A DNA stretch of 64,000 nucleotides from Variovorax sp. HW608 (GTDB lineage: Bacteria > Pseudomonadota > Gammaproteobacteria > Burkholderiales > Burkholderiaceae_C). The notes below the pieces were generated by a model, which made no database searches, was not told the origin of the DNA, and worked only from the letters and a program-made list of their open reading frames with translations. The stretch lies in NCBI RefSeq assembly GCF_900090195.1, contig NZ_LT607803.1, positions 7,218,229-7,282,228 of the forward strand, written 5' to 3'. A program made the translations under genes and the position numbers. This document shows positions 39,418-48,156 of this stretch, in pieces (position 1 is the first letter of the stretch; each line of letters starts with the position of its first letter).

Positions 39418-42273
39418 ATGGCATTGAAACCTTGGCGCGAAATCGCGGAACCGCACTCCGATGTGCGGGAAGGCAAGTTCCAGCAGGCCGAATTCGCCGC
39501 CGACCTGTCGCGCGTGCATGCGGGCACGGCCAACGCGGAGTACCAGAACCCGGCACTGTTCTTCCAGCGCACCTTTATCACCGAAGGCATGCGGCTGTTG
39601 CTGGACTCGGTGGTCAAGCGCCTCGCGGGCCAGGGCGGCGACCCGGTCATTCAGCTTCAGACCGCCTTCGGCGGGGGCAAGACGCACACCATGCTGGCCG
39701 TCTATCACCTCGCCAAGGGCGAGGCACCGGCCAGTGATTTGCAGGGTGTTCCCGCCATCCTCGATGCGGCGAGCGTGACCGAACTGCCCAAGGCGCGCAT
39801 CGCGGTGCTCGACGGCATCAAGTCCTCGCCCAATCAGCCGGTGGTGAAGGATGGGCAGAGCATCCGCACGCTGTGGGGCGATTTGGCATGGCAGTTGGGC
39901 GGAGCCGAGGGTTTCAAGCTCGTGGCGGAAGCCGATGCCTCGGGCACGTCGCCGGGCAAGGAGGTGCTGGCCGATCTGCTGGCCCGCTACGCGCCCTGCG
40001 TCATCCTGATCGACGAGCTGGTGGCTTATGTGCGCCAGTTCGAAGAAGGAAAGGCGCTGTCTGGCGGCACCTTCGATTCCAACCTCAGCTTCGTGCAGGC
40101 GCTGACGGAAGCCCTGAAGGCAGTGCCGACCGCCGTGTTGCTGGCTTCGCTACCGGAATCCGCCAAGGAGGCAGGCAGCCAGCGAGGCGAGAAGGCGCTG
40201 GCATCCCTGGCGCACTACTTCGGGCGGATTCAGGCACTGTGGAAGCCGGTGGCCACCGAGGAGGCGTTCGAGATCGTGCGTCGGCGGCTCTTTTCTAACA
40301 TCAACGACAAGCTGGCGATGGAGTCGGTCTGCCGAGCATTCGCGGACTACTACATTGAGAACCGCGACGATTTCCCGCAGGAGACGCAGGACAGCAAGTA
40401 TCTGGAGCGGCTAATCCACGCCTACCCGGTTCACCCGGAGGTGTTCGACCGCCTGTACGAGGACTGGTCAACGCTGGACAACTTCCAGCGCACGCGTGGC
40501 GTGCTGAAGTTGATGGCGAAGGTGATCCACCGTCTGTGGAAGGACGGCAACAACGATCCGCTGATCATGCCCGGCAGCTTTCCGCTGATGGATGCGGACA
40601 CGCTGAACGAGGCGCTGTACTACCTGCCGCAGGGCTGGACGCCGGTGATCGAGCGCGACGTGGACGGCGAGCGTTCGGAGACGTGGGAGATCGAGAACAA
40701 GGACACCCGCTTCGGCAGCGTGCAAGCCTGCCGCCGCGCAGCGCGCGCCATCTTTCTGGGCAGCGCGCCCAGCACGGCCAACCAGGGCGTGCGCGGTCTG
40801 GAACTGGAACGCGTGATCCTTGGCGTGGCCTTGCCCGGACAGCAGCCCAACCTTTTCAAGGACGCGCTGCGGCGCTTAGGCGACCGGCTGCACTACCTGA
40901 ACGCTGCCAACAACCGCTTCTGGCTGGACACGCGCCCGAACCTGCGGCGCGAGATGGAGGAGCGCAAGCGCCGCTTCCAAGACAGGGAGGACGTGTTCCC
41001 CTCGATCCGCGAGCGCGTGCAGCGCAGCCTTGCCAGCGGGGTGTTCGGCGGCATCCACACCTTCACCAGCAGCGGCGACGTGCCCGACGACTGGGCGCTG
41101 CGGTTGGTGGTGCTGCCGCCGGACGCGGCCTTCAGCAAGAGCGGCCAGAGCCTCGCCATCGAGCGCGCGACCGAGATTCTGAAGAAACGCGGCGACCAGC
41201 CCCGTTTCAAGCAGAACCGCCTGATCTTCGTGGCGGCGGACTACGACAGCGTGAGCCGCCTGAAGGATCACGTTCGCTCGCACCTCGCGTGGCGCAGCAT
41301 CGTCGGCGACTACAAGGACAACCGCATCGTCCTCGACAACCTGATGGCCAAGCAGGCGCAGGCCAGTCTGGAGCAGGCCGAGGAAACGGTGCGGCGCATG
41401 ATCCGCGAAACCTTCAAATGGCTGCTCGCGCCTGTGCAGGAAGCTCGCCCTGGCAAGGGGCTGTCCGACTTGGTGTGGGAGCACTTTCCGCTCAACCCCG
41501 GCGCGCAGAACTGGTCGCAGGAGATCGAGCGCGTGCTCAAGGAGAACGAACTGCTCATCAGCGAATGGGCCCCGATCCATCTGGCCAAGGTGCTGAAAGA
41601 CTGGTTCTGGAAGGACGACGCCAAGGACACCAGCGCCCTCAACGTGTGGCAGCAGAGCTGCCAGCAGCTCTACCTGCCGCGCTTGAAAGACGACACTGTG
41701 TTCCAGACCACGATGGGTGCAGGTGCGGAAAGCCGCGAGTTCTTCGGCTTCGCGCAGGGCAAGGAGCAGGATGGCGGCAAGCTGCGCTACGTAGGGTTCA
41801 GCTACGGCAAGCGCACGTCGCTGATCATGGATTCGTCGCTGCTGCTGGTTGAACCGCTCACCGCAGCCGCCTACATGGAGAGCCTGCGCGCGGCCGAAGA
41901 AGCGTCGCGCGCCAAGGCTGCCGATGCAGGAGCCGGTGCAACGACGACTGTGGTGACAGGTGGAGGCGAGGTTCCCCCTCGCGTCGAGGATTCCGGCAAG
42001 GGCAGCTACCCGACCGGCGGCAGCGCGGCGAGCGCCAAGAAGCAGTTCTACGCCAGCATCGACCTCGACCCGATTCAGGCCAAGCGGCAGTTCGCCGATC
42101 TGGTGGACGAGGTCGTGCAGCAGTTCACCCTGCGCCCCGGCGTGAAGGTACGGATCGCCGTCGAGATTCAGGCCGAATCTCCGACCAGCTTCGACGATGG
42201 CCTTCAGCGCGCGGTGAAAGAAAACTGCAACGTGCTGAAGTTCAAGAGCGCGGAATTCGAGGCTGGTGAATGA
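39418..42273 (+). CDS. DUF499 AAA-like ATPase
   Basis: 951 residues. It has Walker A FGGGKTHT at 84-91 and Walker [16 protein letters not shown] around 199. A conserved block around residue 300 reads [17 protein letters not shown], followed by [34 protein letters not shown], the DUF499 signature. The C-terminal end is less conserved. DUF499 ATPases accompany DUF1156 methylases in defence gene clusters. The stop overlaps the TIR start (ATGA). The ATPase probably powers complex assembly; this is inference. Confidence 0.9.
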   Translation: MALKPWREIAEPHSDVREGKFQQAEFAADLSRVHAGTANAEYQNPALFFQRTFITEGMRLLLDSVVKRLAGQGGDPVIQLQTAFGGGKTHTMLAVYHLAKGEAPASDLQGVPAILDAASVTELPKARIAVLDGIKSSPNQPVVKDGQSIRTLWGDLAWQLGGAEGFKLVAEADASGTSPGKEVLADLLARYAPCVILIDELVAYVRQFEEGKALSGGTFDSNLSFVQALTEALKAVPTAVLLASLPESAKEAGSQRGEKALASLAHYFGRIQALWKPVATEEAFEIVRRRLFSNINDKLAMESVCRAFADYYIENRDDFPQETQDSKYLERLIHAYPVHPEVFDRLYEDWSTLDNFQRTRGVLKLMAKVIHRLWKDGNNDPLIMPGSFPLMDADTLNEALYYLPQGWTPVIERDVDGERSETWEIENKDTRFGSVQACRRAARAIFLGSAPSTANQGVRGLELERVILGVALPGQQPNLFKDALRRLGDRLHYLNAANNRFWLDTRPNLRREMEERKRRFQDREDVFPSIRERVQRSLASGVFGGIHTFTSSGDVPDDWALRLVVLPPDAAFSKSGQSLAIERATEILKKRGDQPRFKQNRLIFVAADYDSVSRLKDHVRSHLAWRSIVGDYKDNRIVLDNLMAKQAQASLEQAEETVRRMIRETFKWLLAPVQEARPGKGLSDLVWEHFPLNPGAQNWSQEIERVLKENELLISEWAPIHLAKVLKDWFWKDDAKDTSALNVWQQSCQQLYLPRLKDDTVFQTTMGAGAESREFFGFAQGKEQDGGKLRYVGFSYGKRTSLIMDSSLLLVEPLTAAAYMESLRAAEEASRAKAADAGAGATTTVVTGGGEVPPRVEDSGKGSYPTGGSAASAKKQFYASIDLDPIQAKRQFADLVDEVVQQFTLRPGVKVRIAVEIQAESPTSFDDGLQRAVKENCNVLKFKSAEFEAGE

Positions 42274-43223
42274 ACGCCCCTAAGGTCTTCGTCAGCCACG
42301 CCAGCGAAGACAAGGATCGCTTCGTCGTCGAGTTCGCACGGCGTTTGCGTGAGAACGGCGTCGATGCGTGGCTCGACCAGTGGGAGATGAAGCCGGGCGA
42401 CAGCCTGGTGGACAAGATCTTCGAGGAAGGGCTGAAGGAGGCGCGAGCCGTCATCGTCGTCTTGTCCAAGGTCAGCGTCCAGAAGCCTTGGGTTCGGGAG
42501 GAGCTGAACACCTCGGTGGTCAACAGGATCAGCCGTGGAACCCGATTGATCCCTGTCGTCATCGACGATTGCGAGGTGCCCGAAAGCCTGCGATCCACCC
42601 TCTGGCAGCGGGTCGATGACCTCACCGACTACAGCCAGAGCTTGCAGCGCATCCTGTCGGCAATCTTCGACGTGGACGACAAGCCGACCATCGGCGAGCC
42701 GCCAGCCCGGTTCTCCGGGCCAGCGCCATTGATTTCCGGCTTGACGCGGGTCGATGACTTGGCCTTGCGCGTCATTGCCCGGGTACAAATCGATGAGGAC
42801 GTAGGTCTGGTGGACTGGGATCGGCTGCGCGCTGAACCGGCGCTCCAAGATGTGCCGCAGCAGGAGCTTTTCGACTCGCTGGATATTCTCGAACAGCACT
42901 ACTACGTCAAGATCGGGCGAGTTCTCGGCGCACCGCTGTCGCATGTCGTGCTCACGGACTACGGTTTTCAGCAATTTGCGCAGGCGTATGTCGCAGACTA
43001 TCAGGACGTGGTTGCCCGGATCGCCGCGTTGCTGGTCAACGAAAACGTCCGCCAGAACGAGGAACTGGCAACGCGCGTCGACAAGCCCTGCGCCTTCGTC
43101 GACTTCGTGCTGAACCTGCTGGAAAGCAACAATCACATCAAGGTTTCCAGATATATGGGCGGCCAGTCCAACGTCTGGGAAGTCTCTGCATCGCTGCGTC
43201 GGGCGATCCAGCAGGCGCAATAG
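42270..43223 (+). CDS. TIR-domain protein
   Basis: 317 residues. The TIR domain covers residues 5-150: [45 protein letters not shown], then [25 protein letters not shown] with the WVREE stretch (Trp74, Glu77 or Glu78) where the NADase glutamate would stand, then [14 protein letters not shown]. The C-terminal half is a winged-helix-like domain ([21 protein letters not shown]). TIR domains in bacterial immunity often degrade NAD+. The ATG overlaps the DUF499 stop, so co-translation with the ATPase is likely. NADase activity is inferred. Confidence 0.9.
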   Translation: MNAPKVFVSHASEDKDRFVVEFARRLRENGVDAWLDQWEMKPGDSLVDKIFEEGLKEARAVIVVLSKVSVQKPWVREELNTSVVNRISRGTRLIPVVIDDCEVPESLRSTLWQRVDDLTDYSQSLQRILSAIFDVDDKPTIGEPPARFSGPAPLISGLTRVDDLALRVIARVQIDEDVGLVDWDRLRAEPALQDVPQQELFDSLDILEQHYYVKIGRVLGAPLSHVVLTDYGFQQFAQAYVADYQDVVARIAALLVNENVRQNEELATRVDKPCAFVDFVLNLLESNNHIKVSRYMGGQSNVWEVSASLRRAIQQAQ

Positions 43224-43250
43224 GCCGATGCGAGGGAGGCGCGACACACC

Positions 43251-43772
43251 ATGAGCGAATCGTCCGAAGCCGATCAGAACAGGATTTCCGCATTGCGCCG
43301 CGAAGCCGAGCGCCTTGAGGAGGACGCGACGTACTCCAGCAAAGGGCACTTCAACGCTGAAGATACTTGGGTGAAGCGTCACTACTGGCTGGGGATTCCC
43401 GCGACGGCTCTCGCGGCGATTGCTGGGGCCACGCTGATCAAGAGCCAGCCGGAATTAGCAAGCGCATTCGCACTGCTGGCATCGTTGCTGACGGGGCTGA
43501 TGACGTTTCTCAAGCCCAATGAGCGTGCGGCAATGCATAGGGCTGCCGCAGGGCAATTCCTGGCCCTCAGAAATGAAACGCGCTTCTTCCGAGAAATCGA
43601 ACTGCTGCAGGTGGATCGGCTGGACGAGATGCCCGAGAAGTTGAAGGTTCTTGCGGCCGCGCGTAACGAGTTGAACCAGAAAAGTCCGAGCATTCCTCGT
43701 AGGGCTTTCGTCGCCGCGCGCAGGGGTATCGAGGAAGGCGAATCAACCCACAAGGTGGACAGGGAGGAGTGA
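43251..43772 (+). CDS. SLATT-domain membrane protein
   Basis: 173 residues. A coiled start, then RHYWLGIPATALAAIAGATLIK and SAFALLASLLTGLMTFLKP, the two-helix SLATT core, and a helical tail with AAARNELNQKSPSIPRRAF. SLATT proteins are membrane effectors that appear next to SMODS nucleotidyltransferases. It lies 27 bases after the TIR gene and 4 bases before the CD-NTase gene. A pore-forming role is inferred from family context. Confidence 0.82.
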   Translation: MSESSEADQNRISALRREAERLEEDATYSSKGHFNAEDTWVKRHYWLGIPATALAAIAGATLIKSQPELASAFALLASLLTGLMTFLKPNERAAMHRAAAGQFLALRNETRFFREIELLQVDRLDEMPEKLKVLAAARNELNQKSPSIPRRAFVAARRGIEEGESTHKVDREE

Positions 43773-43776
43773 CGGA

Positions 43777-44553
43777 ATGTCGGTATTGAGTTTTCTCACG
43801 GATACGGCCAGCAACGCAGTGCTTTCTTCGACCGAGCAGTCGTCAATCACAACCTCGATTTCGACGCTGCAAGCCCGGATCGGGCTGCATTTCACCAGCG
43901 GTGTAATCAAGCAGCACTTCCGCTTCGGCTCCTCGACGCGGGGCACGATCTTGCCGCGCTCGATGGACGAGCACTCGGATATCGATTACATGATCGTATT
44001 CAGCGAGAACAATGCTACGCCGCAGACGTACTTGAACCGGCTGAAGACTTTCGTCGAGAAGTACTACAGCTCGTCGGAAATCCGGCAGTCCAGCCCGACC
44101 ATCGTGCTCGAACTAAACCACATCAAGTTCGACCTCGTGCCAGCAACGTCGACATGGCTCGGCGAACTGCAAATCCCGAATGGCTCCGGCGGTTGGATGA
44201 CAACCAACCCGAATGACTTCAACGCCACGCTCGAAGCCAAGAACAAAGAGCATAAATCGCTGATCAAGCCCTCCATTCGGTTGTTCAAATACTGGAATGC
44301 AACCGCCGGGTTTCCATTCCAATCCTTTGAAATGGAAAAATGGGTGTGTGGTCTGAGTTTCTGGTTCCTGTCAAACCAGAAAGACTACTTTCTTACGGTC
44401 ATCGAAAACCTGACTACGAGCTCATCGTACTCGCAGTGGGTGAACAACGAAATTACGCGAGCAAGGACTATCGTGGCCAATGTTCGGCAGTACGAAAAGG
44501 ATGACATGCCGGTAACGGCGGAGAATGAAATCAAGAAGCTGTTCCGGCTCTGA
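43777..44553 (+). CDS. CD-NTase (SMODS-type nucleotidyltransferase)
   Basis: 258 residues. The nucleotidyltransferase core reads FRFGSSTRGTILPRSMDEHSDIDYMIVF: Gly51-Ser52 and the metal pair Asp68 and Asp70, and the third Asp is 119 in HIKFDLVP. This is the CD-NTase fold of CBASS systems, which makes cyclic oligonucleotide signals. The gene is visibly AT-richer than the genes around it, so it may have arrived separately. It follows the SLATT gene by 4 bases, so the two form a short module. The signal molecule is unknown. Confidence 0.87.
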   Translation: MSVLSFLTDTASNAVLSSTEQSSITTSISTLQARIGLHFTSGVIKQHFRFGSSTRGTILPRSMDEHSDIDYMIVFSENNATPQTYLNRLKTFVEKYYSSSEIRQSSPTIVLELNHIKFDLVPATSTWLGELQIPNGSGGWMTTNPNDFNATLEAKNKEHKSLIKPSIRLFKYWNATAGFPFQSFEMEKWVCGLSFWFLSNQKDYFLTVIENLTTSSSYSQWVNNEITRARTIVANVRQYEKDDMPVTAENEIKKLFRL

Positions 44554-44610
44554 GGGGAAGAGCAAGCGCATTCGAACGGTTTCTTCGTACGAAAATGCAG
44601 GGAGTAGGCG

Positions 44611-45438
44611 ATGGGAAAACTGATCGACGGAGACGATGGACTGCCTGCCGAGGAAGTGGGCGTCTGGGCCAAGGAGAAGCACGACTACCTGTGCCGCTAC
44701 ATCGATATCTCGCGCAGCACCCGCGCGAAGTATCTCGGCCCCGGAAAGGCAGGCGCGACCTACATCGACCTGTTCTGTGGCCCTGGACGATGTAAGGTCA
44801 GGGACACTGGCGAATGGATTGACGGCGGTGTCGTCGCCGCGTGGAAGAAAAGCCAGGAAGGCAACGCGCCGTTCTCGCAGGTCTTCATCGGCGACCTCGA
44901 CACCCAGCGGCGTCAAGCCGCTGCAACCCGCCTGCGCAACTTAGGCGCGCCGGTCGTTGAAGTCGATGGTGGCGCAGTCGATGCGGTGAAAACCGTCATC
45001 ACCAAGCTCAACGCTTATGGCCTGAACTTCGCGTTTCTCGATCCCTTCGATCTGGCGGCGCTGAACTTCGACATCGTCGTCGCCTTGTCCGCGCTCAAGC
45101 GCATCGACATGCTGGTCCACATCAGTCAGATGGACTTGCAGCGCAATGTCGTGAGCTACGCGACCACGGACAACTCACCGTTCGATACCTTCGCGCCCGG
45201 ATGGCGCGAGAAGGTGTCCATCGCACAGGGGCAACAGGAACTTCGGCAACAGATCTTCCAGTTCTGGCGCGACAAGGTCGCGGGCCTTGGCGTGTGGCCT
45301 TCCACCGACATGCGCTTGCTCACGGGCAGCAATAACCAGCCGCTGTACTGGTTGCTGCTTGCAGCCAAGCACGAACTCGCCCACAAATTCTGGGCCACGG
45401 CCTCCAACGTCGAGGGCCAAGGCGCGTTTGATTTCTAG
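44611..45438 (+). CDS. tcmP: three-Cys-motif partner protein TcmP
   Basis: 275 residues. It contains YIDLFCGPGRCKV, a Rossmann methyltransferase-like motif, and LNFAFLDPFDLAALNFDIV as the second motif. These mark the TcmP family, named for a three-Cys-motif partner. The gene has a good GGGAG site before its ATG. It is convergent with a DUF5131 gene whose CxxC cysteine set is that partner, sharing four bases at the stops. The function of the TcmP pair is unknown. Confidence 0.82.
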   Translation: MGKLIDGDDGLPAEEVGVWAKEKHDYLCRYIDISRSTRAKYLGPGKAGATYIDLFCGPGRCKVRDTGEWIDGGVVAAWKKSQEGNAPFSQVFIGDLDTQRRQAAATRLRNLGAPVVEVDGGAVDAVKTVITKLNAYGLNFAFLDPFDLAALNFDIVVALSALKRIDMLVHISQMDLQRNVVSYATTDNSPFDTFAPGWREKVSIAQGQQELRQQIFQFWRDKVAGLGVWPSTDMRLLTGSNNQPLYWLLLAAKHELAHKFWATASNVEGQGAFDF

Positions 45439-46181
45439 GGTTGCGCAACCGCTTCCGGATAGTCATCCCATGTGCGGCCACGGAAGACGCGGCCGTTCGC
45501 CTTCTTGTGGCGCTTGACGCCGTCCGCGCCCCAGCCGCCCCACTGCTTGAAGAAGAACGCCGCGCCGGCGGCCTCAGCCTGCACCTGCACATTCGCCACC
45601 CACTCCTCGCGCATGGGGCGGGCCTTGTGGCCTGATTCGCCGCCGACGATCACCCAGTGGATGTCGCGCAGGTTGAGGCTGCCCAAGTCTTCCAGCAACG
45701 GCTCGACCGAGAGGAAGCGGATGTGGGCGTCCACCTTGCGCAGGTGGTCGATGCGCGGCACGCCGTACTTTTTGTCCTCCACCGATACGCCCAGCCACAC
45801 GTTCTGCGGGCAAGCGCGCTTCGAGAAATACTCGGGCAGGCGCTCCGCGCGCTTGGTGAGGATTTGGTAGGTGTGCTGCGGTGTGGCCTCGATGATCGAG
45901 AACACGCGGTCGAGGAACTTGTCCGGCACGGCCTCGTGGAACAGGTCGCTCATGCTGTTCACGAAGTACGTCGTCGGCTTCTTGCGCAGCAACGGCTGTT
46001 CCAGCCGGTTCTCATGCACGGTGAGCTTGAACTCGTTTTCATAGCCAGCCGCGCCCATCGCATGCAGACGACGCGCCATCACTTCGGCGTAGCAGTGCTT
46101 GCAACCCGGCGAGACCTTGGTGCAGCCGGTGGCCGGATTCCAGGTCTGCTCCGTCCATTCGATGGTCGATTGCGTTGCCAT
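45435..46181 (-). CDS. DUF5131 (phage Gp37/Gp68-like) three-Cys protein
   Basis: 248 residues from the ATG at 46181, which is preceded by a perfect AGGAGG. The N-terminus is IEWTEQTWNPATGCTKVSPGCKHCYAE with Cys20, Cys27 and Cys30, a cysteine cluster like that of radical SAM proteins. Later come YFVNSMSDLFHEAVPD and WLGVSVED, typical of the family. It is the likely cysteine-motif partner of TcmP, encoded convergently. Its XRE regulator gene lies directly upstream on the same strand. Confidence 0.85.
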   Translation of the reverse strand: MATQSTIEWTEQTWNPATGCTKVSPGCKHCYAEVMARRLHAMGAAGYENEFKLTVHENRLEQPLLRKKPTTYFVNSMSDLFHEAVPDKFLDRVFSIIEATPQHTYQILTKRAERLPEYFSKRACPQNVWLGVSVEDKKYGVPRIDHLRKVDAHIRFLSVEPLLEDLGSLNLRDIHWVIVGGESGHKARPMREEWVANVQVQAEAAGAAFFFKQWGGWGADGVKRHKKANGRVFRGRTWDDYPEAVAQP

Positions 46182-46194
46182 ACGACCTCCTATG

Positions 46195-46530
46195 TCATTG
46201 CGGCGCAGCGCCCGACGAGCGGGCCTGCGCATTTTCGGACGCGACGGCGTCCACCAAGCGGGAGAGCGCCGAGCGCACCGGCCCCAGTTCCGGGTCGGCC
46301 AAGGTCACGCGCACCCGTTCGGCGAGCTGTTCCGCCGACGGGGCCGATTCGCCTTCAGCGGTATGCACCAGACGCATACAGCGGTTGATGACGCTGATCG
46401 GCGGACTGGCCTTGCCCCGCTCGTACTTGCTCACCATCGACTGATCGACCTCCAGTAGATCGGCGAATTCCTTCTGGCTGCGCCCATTGCGCGCCGCCCG
46501 GATGAGTTCTTCAACGCTATCGAAAGCCAC
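46195..46530 (-). CDS. XRE-family HTH regulator
   Basis: 111 residues from the GTG at 46530, chosen because AGGTGG precedes it at 7 bases. The HTH reads SQKEFADLLEVDQSMVSKYERGKASPPISVI, the canonical XRE fold. The frame is open up to 46563, so an ATG start there is possible. It lies 13 bases before the DUF5131 gene on the same strand, so it likely controls the pair. A phage-repressor-like role is also possible. Confidence 0.8.
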   Translation of the reverse strand: MAFDSVEELIRAARNGRSQKEFADLLEVDQSMVSKYERGKASPPISVINRCMRLVHTAEGESAPSAEQLAERVRVTLADPELGPVRSALSRLVDAVASENAQARSSGAAPQ

Positions 46531-46604
46531 GATCTTGCCACCTAGAAAATGCACTTGACGCATAGTTTATCATCAATATGCTTCATGCGCCTATTCGGGT
46601 CCGT

Positions 46605-47081
46605 TCAGCCAGCCGTGGATTGCAGGATCAGGGGCACTTCCGCCTCGCGCCGCGCCACGAGGCCCGGCAACACCTTCCCGCCGCCATACACCCAACGCCG
46701 CAGCTCCGTCGCGGCGGCGGCCCAGTCCCGCTGGTTCACGCGCCGCCGCAGGGTCGAGGTCTGCAAGCGACCGCCGCCAAGATTGAAGGTGAAGTCCACG
46801 ATGGCCGCCAGCCGTCCTTCCGGCTCTGTGACCAGCACCGGGCAGCAGCGCAGCGTGGCGGCCAGCGCCGTGGAGAGGTCGCGGGCGAGATAGGCTTCCG
46901 CCTCGGCCTCGGTGATCGGCGGGTGCTGGGCATCACACAGGTGGCCGTAGCCGATCGTCCAGAACCCCGCCGGGCAGATGTAGGGGTGCGCCCGGCCCGG
47001 ATCGTTCTTCGGCACGCGGTGGAAGCCCTCGAACCGCTTGGCGAGCGCGACGGCTGCCTGCAGCACAGCGATGGCGCTCAC
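46605..47081 (-). CDS. GH24-type phage lysozyme
   Basis: 158 residues from a GTG that overlaps the upstream holin stop (GTGA). The lysozyme motif is visible: KRFEGF with Glu18, ICPAGFWTIGYGH with Cys36 and Thr42, in the E-(n)-C-(5)-T order used by some phage endolysins. The usual Asp is Cys here, as in the Cys-type subfamily. It hydrolyses peptidoglycan for lysis. It is the last gene of the late operon. Confidence 0.9.
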   Translation of the reverse strand: MSAIAVLQAAVALAKRFEGFHRVPKNDPGRAHPYICPAGFWTIGYGHLCDAQHPPITEAEAEAYLARDLSTALAATLRCCPVLVTEPEGRLAAIVDFTFNLGGGRLQTSTLRRRVNQRDWAAAATELRRWVYGGGKVLPGLVARREAEVPLILQSTAG

Positions 47082-47554
47082 GCCTTCACCCGTTCGAACA
47101 CGCGGCCGAGGAACCAGAAGTTCAGCACACCGGCCCACAGCGCCTGATCGGCTTCCGTCCATGCGGCCTGAATCGCGGCGATCCACTCGACCTCTGCATC
47201 CATCGCGCCGACGAAGGCGGCGGTCTTGGCCGCGCAGTAGAGCGCCATGAACCAGTAGGTGATGACTGGACGCACGCTGGAAGACAGCGCATCCGCCCAG
47301 CGCACGCCGGACAACTTGCCCTGCGCGCCGACCGCTTCCTTCAGCGCTTCGATGGCTCCGGTGTTCCACGCGGCGTCCGCGCTTGCGCCGATTTCCGCCA
47401 TCCGCTGCGCACCGCGCAGCTTCTCGAACTCCAGCGCCTTGTCCTGCATCGCCAGTTCGTGGCCCCGCTCGCCCTTGCGGTCGAGCCACTTGAGGATTTC
47501 GGGTGCGAGGCGAAAGGCGCCTCCGAGGAGGCCGCCGAGCAGAGTCTCGATCAT
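47078..47554 (-). CDS. three-TM holin (GTA-holin type)
   Basis: 158 residues. The N-terminus has a short hydrophobic run with ETLLGGLLGGAFRLAPEILKWL, then a long charged helix, then VRPVITYWFMALYCAAKTAAFVGA and LWAGVLNFWFLGRVFERV. These fit the three-TM holin family seen in gene-transfer agents and phages. The start overlaps the DUF6127-like gene stop (ATGA) and the end overlaps the lysozyme start, as in a lysis cassette. Confidence 0.85.
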   Translation of the reverse strand: MIETLLGGLLGGAFRLAPEILKWLDRKGERGHELAMQDKALEFEKLRGAQRMAEIGASADAAWNTGAIEALKEAVGAQGKLSGVRWADALSSSVRPVITYWFMALYCAAKTAAFVGAMDAEVEWIAAIQAAWTEADQALWAGVLNFWFLGRVFERVKA

Positions 47555-47850
47555 TGCGCACCTCCCATCAGCTTGAGCTTGATGGCCGCGCCCACGAGCA
47601 GTGCCGCCAGCACGCCGGTGGTGAGCACCTTCACGAAGGTCTGCCACGCGGTATGACGTGCCGCACGCCACGCATCCAACAGGTCGCGCAGCTCGCGGAT
47701 GTCGCGCGCGGCGCTGCCGTTCTCCAGGCCCAGATGGGCGAGGCAACGCTCGGCTCCGCGTTCGGCGGCGTGGTCGAGCAGTTCTTCGAAGTCCTCGCGG
47801 CGCAAGAGCAGCATGTTCTCCACGAGGGCGGGCTTGGCTTCTTCGGTCAT
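47551..47850 (-). CDS. DUF6127-like phage protein
   Basis: 99 residues. A basic and acidic helical part (LLLRREDFEELLDHAAERGAERCLAHLGLE) is followed by WQTFVKVLTTGVLAALLVGAAIKLK, one membrane helix. It resembles the DUF6127 proteins that sit in front of phage holins. Overlaps the holin start by ATGA. A role in lysis is inferred from position. Confidence 0.72.
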   Translation of the reverse strand: MTEEAKPALVENMLLLRREDFEELLDHAAERGAERCLAHLGLENGSAARDIRELRDLLDAWRAARHTAWQTFVKVLTTGVLAALLVGAAIKLKLMGGAQ

Positions 47851-47934
47851 TGGCTTTCTCCGGAAATGCGAAACCCGCCCGATGCCGAAGCACCGGAGCG
47901 GGTTTCAGGGTTGAACGAGGGTCGAGGGAACGGT

Positions 47935-48156
47935 TTAGATGTCGATGACTTCCATCGGCAGCGACGGCGCAACGCCCTCGACCACGTCGTCGCGCACGAA
48001 CACGGTTTGCCCGACGGTGGCGTTGCCACGCGCGCGGATCAGGCCGCCACCGGGCAGCACCACCAAGGCGACGCCCGCGCCGACTTCGAGCACGGTGCCC
48101 GCTTGCAGCGGCGCGTCGGGCAGCAACTGCCGGAACTGCTGGTAAAGGTTATGCAT
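47935..48156 (-). CDS. small phage protein of the tail-lysis junction
   Basis: 73 residues starting MHNLYQQFRQLLPDAPLQAG, with a beta-rich second half (LVVLPGGGLIRARGNATVGQTVFVRD). The 5' end overlaps the stop of the large tail protein at 48149 by eight bases, so it is the next gene in the late operon. Family unknown. Confidence 0.65.
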   Translation of the reverse strand: MHNLYQQFRQLLPDAPLQAGTVLEVGAGVALVVLPGGGLIRARGNATVGQTVFVRDDVVEGVAPSLPMEVIDI

